Notes under the pieces: generated by a model
The model's input: the letters and a program-made list of their open reading frames with translations, nothing else
Told to the model about the DNA's origin: nothing
The model's database searches: none
NCBI GenBank assembly: GCA_013815485.1
Contig: JACDGB010000055.1
Span: 1-8,531, forward strand
Reading direction: 5' to 3'
From: Rubrobacter sp.
GTDB lineage: Bacteria > Actinomycetota > Rubrobacteria > Rubrobacterales > Rubrobacteraceae
DNA length: 8,531 nt
In this document: positions 6,505-8,531 of the stretch, one piece after another
Position numbering within the stretch: the stretch's first letter is position 1
How the letters are laid out: each line of letters starts with the position of its first letter
Program-made: the position numbers and the translations under genes

Positions 6505-6963
6505 ATGATCGAAGCATCGAATCGCGCTGACGCCGGGGAGCCTTCGTCCGAAGTATCCGAAGTCGTCCTCGACGCGCTGCGCACGGTCTACGATCCCTGT
6601 TGCAAGGAAAAAGAGATATCCGTCGTGGACATGGGTTTGATCGAGTCCGTCGAGCTTGACGGCGAGGGGGCGAAGGTCGAGTTGGTGTTGACCTCCGGCT
6701 GGTGCCCGTTCGCGGTGGACCTGTTGAGCATGATCCAGGACAAGGTCGAGTCGCTGCCGGAGGTGGAGGGCGCGAGGGTCGAGATAGTCTGGGATAAGGT
6801 CTGGAGTCCGGATCGGCTCTCCGAGCCGGCCCGCGAGAAGCTGCGGTGGTTGCCGCCGCCCGCAGCGGTGGCGGATCGGGAAGCCTTTATCCGCGAGGCG
6901 AGGGAGAGAGCGTTGGCGAGCAGGCAGAGACGCGCCGAAGGCGCGCGGGAGGTGACGAGATGA
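6505..6963 (+). CDS. MIP18/DUF59 (PaaD-like) metal-sulfur cluster assembly family protein
   Basis: A 152-residue cytosolic protein with a MIP18/DUF59 domain at about 18-116. It shows 'VLDALRTVYDP' (21-31), 'VVDMGLIESVEL' (40-51), the family Cys in 'TSGWCPF' (C67), 'VEIVWDKVW' (92-100) and 'LSEPAREKL' (105-113). Family members such as SufT and PaaD act in Fe-S cluster maturation of partner enzymes. Unusually the 'DPE' of typical members reads 'DPCC' here (C32, C33), giving three cysteines. Residues about 119-152 form a charged, probably helical extension. The ATG at 6505 is chosen because AGGAGG stands just before it; an in-frame ATG at 6463 lacks such a site and would add a non-family segment. 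The stop overlaps the start of the amidohydrolase (ATGA), so the two are translationally coupled and likely work together, probably with this protein supporting metal or cluster loading of the enzyme. Confidence 0.85.
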   Translation: MIEASNRADAGEPSSEVSEVVLDALRTVYDPCCKEKEISVVDMGLIESVELDGEGAKVELVLTSGWCPFAVDLLSMIQDKVESLPEVEGARVEIVWDKVWSPDRLSEPAREKLRWLPPPAAVADREAFIREARERALASRQRRAEGAREVTR

Positions 6964-7946
6964 TCCGTGATGCGTTCGTTTTCGACGGGGTTGCGCACCC
7001 CTTCAACTTCAGCCCGGAGAACACCTTCGGCAAGGCCGGACAGATGTTCAGCGACCACCTGTTCGGTTTCAACCAGGCGCTCACCCCGCCGGATCTGACC
7101 CCCTGGACGCCCGAGCAGTGGAAGCGCGATTGGTCGGTCGAGGACATCGCATCGCTCATCGCCGATTCCGACGTGGACCTGTGCGTCTCCATGCCGCTGC
7201 CGCTAACGGACATGTTCGCGGACGGGCTCTCCTCGTGGGAGAAGTGCGCGGAGCTTGCGCAACGCTACCCGGATAAATTCGTCTTCTGGGGGACCGTGAA
7301 CCCGCTGGAGGGCCGGAAGGCACTCGACCTGATGGAGGTTCAGGTCAAGGAGTACGGGGCGAAGGCGTTCAAGTTCTACAACACCCGCTACGACTACGGC
7401 GAGCAGGTCGCGTGGCGGATGGACGACCCCAAGATCGCCTTCCCCATATTCGAGAAGATGCTCGAGCTGGACATCAACCTCGCCGGTGTACACAAAGGGA
7501 TCCCGCTCGGCCCGCAGCACATCGAGCACCTGCAGACCTGGGACATGGATGGTTGCGCCGAGCACTTCCCGGACATCAACTTCGTCATCTTCCACGTCGG
7601 GATGCCCTTTCTGGACGAGGTGCTCTACCAGCTAATCCGCTGGCCCAACCTCTACGCTTCTATCGCCGCGACGATCAACCTCATAGACCGCGCTCCCATG
7701 CAGTTCGCCGAGATCCTCGGCAAGCTCCTGTTCTGGGCCGGCGAAGACAAGATCGTCTGGGGCTCCGAGACGCCGGTGTTTACCCCGCAATGGGCGATAG
7801 AGAAGTTCATGGATTTCGAGATCCCCGAGATGATGCACACGGGCTACGGCGTCCCTCCGTTCACCGAGGAAGCGAAGCGCAAGATCCTGGGCACCAACCT
7901 CCTGCGCCTGCACGGCATGGAGCAACCCGCGATAGCGCCAAGCTAA
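6960..7946 (+). CDS. Amidohydrolase-2 family (TIM-barrel metal-dependent hydrolase/decarboxylase-like) protein
   Basis: A 328-residue soluble protein with the Amidohydro_2 pattern, the group of ACMSD, resorcylate decarboxylase and related enzymes. Barrel landmarks: 'FDGVAHPF' (8-15), 'FWGTVNP' (109-115), 'GAKAFKFYN' (133-141), 'GVHKG' (176-180, H178), 'FVIFHVGMPF' (208-217, H212), 'IVWGSETP' (265-272) and a terminal 'KILGTNLLRLHG'. Compared with the usual family, the first His of the strand-1 HxH is V11 (H13 is kept) and the strand-8 Asp of 'GSDxP' is E270. Metal binding and chemistry may therefore differ, and the substrate is unknown. A start at 6960 is set by GGAGGTGA just upstream and gives the family N-terminus. 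An extension to 6846 would run through the preceding gene. It overlaps the DUF59 gene by ATGA. A hairpin follows 22 nt after the stop. Confidence 0.88.
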   Translation: MIRDAFVFDGVAHPFNFSPENTFGKAGQMFSDHLFGFNQALTPPDLTPWTPEQWKRDWSVEDIASLIADSDVDLCVSMPLPLTDMFADGLSSWEKCAELAQRYPDKFVFWGTVNPLEGRKALDLMEVQVKEYGAKAFKFYNTRYDYGEQVAWRMDDPKIAFPIFEKMLELDINLAGVHKGIPLGPQHIEHLQTWDMDGCAEHFPDINFVIFHVGMPFLDEVLYQLIRWPNLYASIAATINLIDRAPMQFAEILGKLLFWAGEDKIVWGSETPVFTPQWAIEKFMDFEIPEMMHTGYGVPPFTEEAKRKILGTNLLRLHGMEQPAIAPS

Positions 7947-7968
7947 CCGCGAGACCGTAACGCAAGGC

Positions 7969-8009
7969 GTGCGCAGGTCCATTCGAGAGGTCAAGATGGA
8001 CCTGCGCAC
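7969..8009. repeat. Perfect 14-bp inverted repeat (hairpin) downstream of the amidohydrolase
   Basis: Arms at 7969-7982 (gtgcgcaggtccat) and 7996-8009 are exact reverse complements around a 13-nt loop. The hairpin is strong on either strand. It lies between convergent genes, 22 nt after the amidohydrolase stop and 63 nt past the DUF6157-like stop, so a transcription-stopping role is plausible. No U-run follows on either strand, however, so it is not a canonical Rho-independent terminator. The loop also holds aggtc (7988-7992), which could pair with gacct (7999-8003) in an alternative shorter stem. G+C content falls just beyond it. Confidence 0.75.
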
Positions 8010-8072
8010 AATGATGATCGCATTATCCCAGCCTACGCCGTCGCCAAGTGACGAACGAGTCCAATTTGTCTA

Positions 8073-8510
8073 CTATTCCGTTCTTGTGGATGATCGGTTT
8101 CTGTATGCCTTCGTCTTCTTTACCAACTGGTCTGCGAGTAGTTCTTTATATCTCTCTGATTCGCAAGGTACCAGAGCCAGCTTCCCATCCTTGTTGCGAT
8201 GGATACCCCAGCCAAAATTTTTGACGAGCGCCAATTTTTTGATGTTGTAGCTTTCTATCCTGAGGTCGGGGCGCTTGCGTCGAATAACATGAACTTCATG
8301 GTAGAATTCTGGTTCGCTGAATACGTATGGGTTTTCTGCCAAGACCTCATAGGAAACTCGGGCTATCGTCTTCCCAGTACCGCCATACGGTGGTTCCTCG
8401 CTTCTTATAACGTGGGAGTCGGCGGCTATTTCGATCAACTCTTCTCGCGCTGAAGTGGAAACCCTTGTGCCAACTTGCTTTTTCTCATTCTGATTGCCAG
8501 ATGGTCTCAC
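8073..8510 (-). CDS. DUF6157-like protein of unknown function, possibly 5'-incomplete
   Basis: A 145-residue soluble protein when read from the GTG at 8510. It resembles DUF6157 proteins as I know them: 'ELIEIAADSHV' (24-34), 'PPYGGTGKTIARVSYEVL' (40-57) followed by 'ENPY' (59-62), 'EVHVIRRKR' (72-80), then the most diagnostic block 'NFGWGIHRNKDGKLAL' (98-113) and 'ESERYKEL' (117-124). The Lys-rich C-terminus is typical. No function is known to me for the family. No ribosome site precedes the GTG, and the frame stays open through seven more codons to the window edge, so the true start may lie outside. The coding region is clearly poorer in G+C than its neighbours, suggesting acquisition from elsewhere. 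It is convergent with the amidohydrolase gene. Family assignment is from motif memory and is moderately sure; that it is a gene is well supported. Confidence 0.65.
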   Translation of the reverse strand: MRPSGNQNEKKQVGTRVSTSAREELIEIAADSHVIRSEEPPYGGTGKTIARVSYEVLAENPYVFSEPEFYHEVHVIRRKRPDLRIESYNIKKLALVKNFGWGIHRNKDGKLALVPCESERYKELLADQLVKKTKAYRNRSSTRTE

Positions 8511-8531
8511 ACCATGTGTAGTGGAAAGCTC

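Noticed and set aside
6846..6959. N-terminal extension of the amidohydrolase
   Set aside because: It would run through the end of the DUF59 gene, and the added residues are Arg/Gly-rich. The strong ribosome site and family N-terminus both point to 6960.
7969..8250. A 93-codon plus-strand frame starting in the hairpin
   Set aside because: It begins inside the inverted repeat without a ribosome site and is mostly antisense to the DUF6157-like gene.
8199..8453. An 84-codon plus-strand frame near the right end
   Set aside because: Antisense to the DUF6157-like gene, whose translation matches a known family; the plus-strand translation has no recognisable motif.

Overview
The window is mostly compact, GC-rich (about two-thirds G+C), tightly packed chromosomal DNA from a bacterium. 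The replicative polymerase resembles actinobacterial DnaE1 and Thermus DnaE, TTG and GTG starts occur, and small FmdB and LuxR-type genes are present. This fits a deep-branching high-GC Gram-positive such as Rubrobacter. The genus is an inference from overall character; no rRNA or other marker is present.

Layout. From 1 to about 6360 every gene lies on the minus strand. In transcription order these are: a small LuxR-type HTH protein (6352-6107), an unrecognised 93-residue protein (6031-5750), an FmdB-type zinc-ribbon protein (5683-5354) whose stop is 2 nt from the GTG of a two-helix membrane protein (5351-5100), a spacer with short repeats and a good sigma-70-like promoter, dnaE (4809-1315), a PLP-dependent aminotransferase (1230-139), and the first 36 codons of msrB (108-1), cut by the window edge. 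On the plus strand, divergent from the HTH gene, is a translationally coupled pair: a MIP18/DUF59-like protein (6505-6963) and an amidohydrolase-2 family protein (6960-7946). A perfect 14-bp inverted repeat follows. Beyond it the base composition drops to roughly 42% G+C in the stretch I counted, and a convergent minus-strand gene resembling DUF6157 proteins occupies the right end.

How the genes fit together. dnaE, the aminotransferase and msrB are co-oriented with short gaps and may be co-transcribed, but they have no obvious shared function. fmdB and the membrane protein form a clear two-gene unit. The DUF59-amidohydrolase dyad overlaps by ATGA and is the most functionally suggestive part of the window. 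The DUF59 protein carries extra cysteines, and the amidohydrolase departs from the usual HxH and GSD metal motifs, so a specialised metal or Fe-S dependent enzyme pair is possible. No CRISPR array, tRNA, rRNA, transposase or phage gene was seen. Most of the window is ordinary housekeeping sequence, and I do not claim a proven new system.
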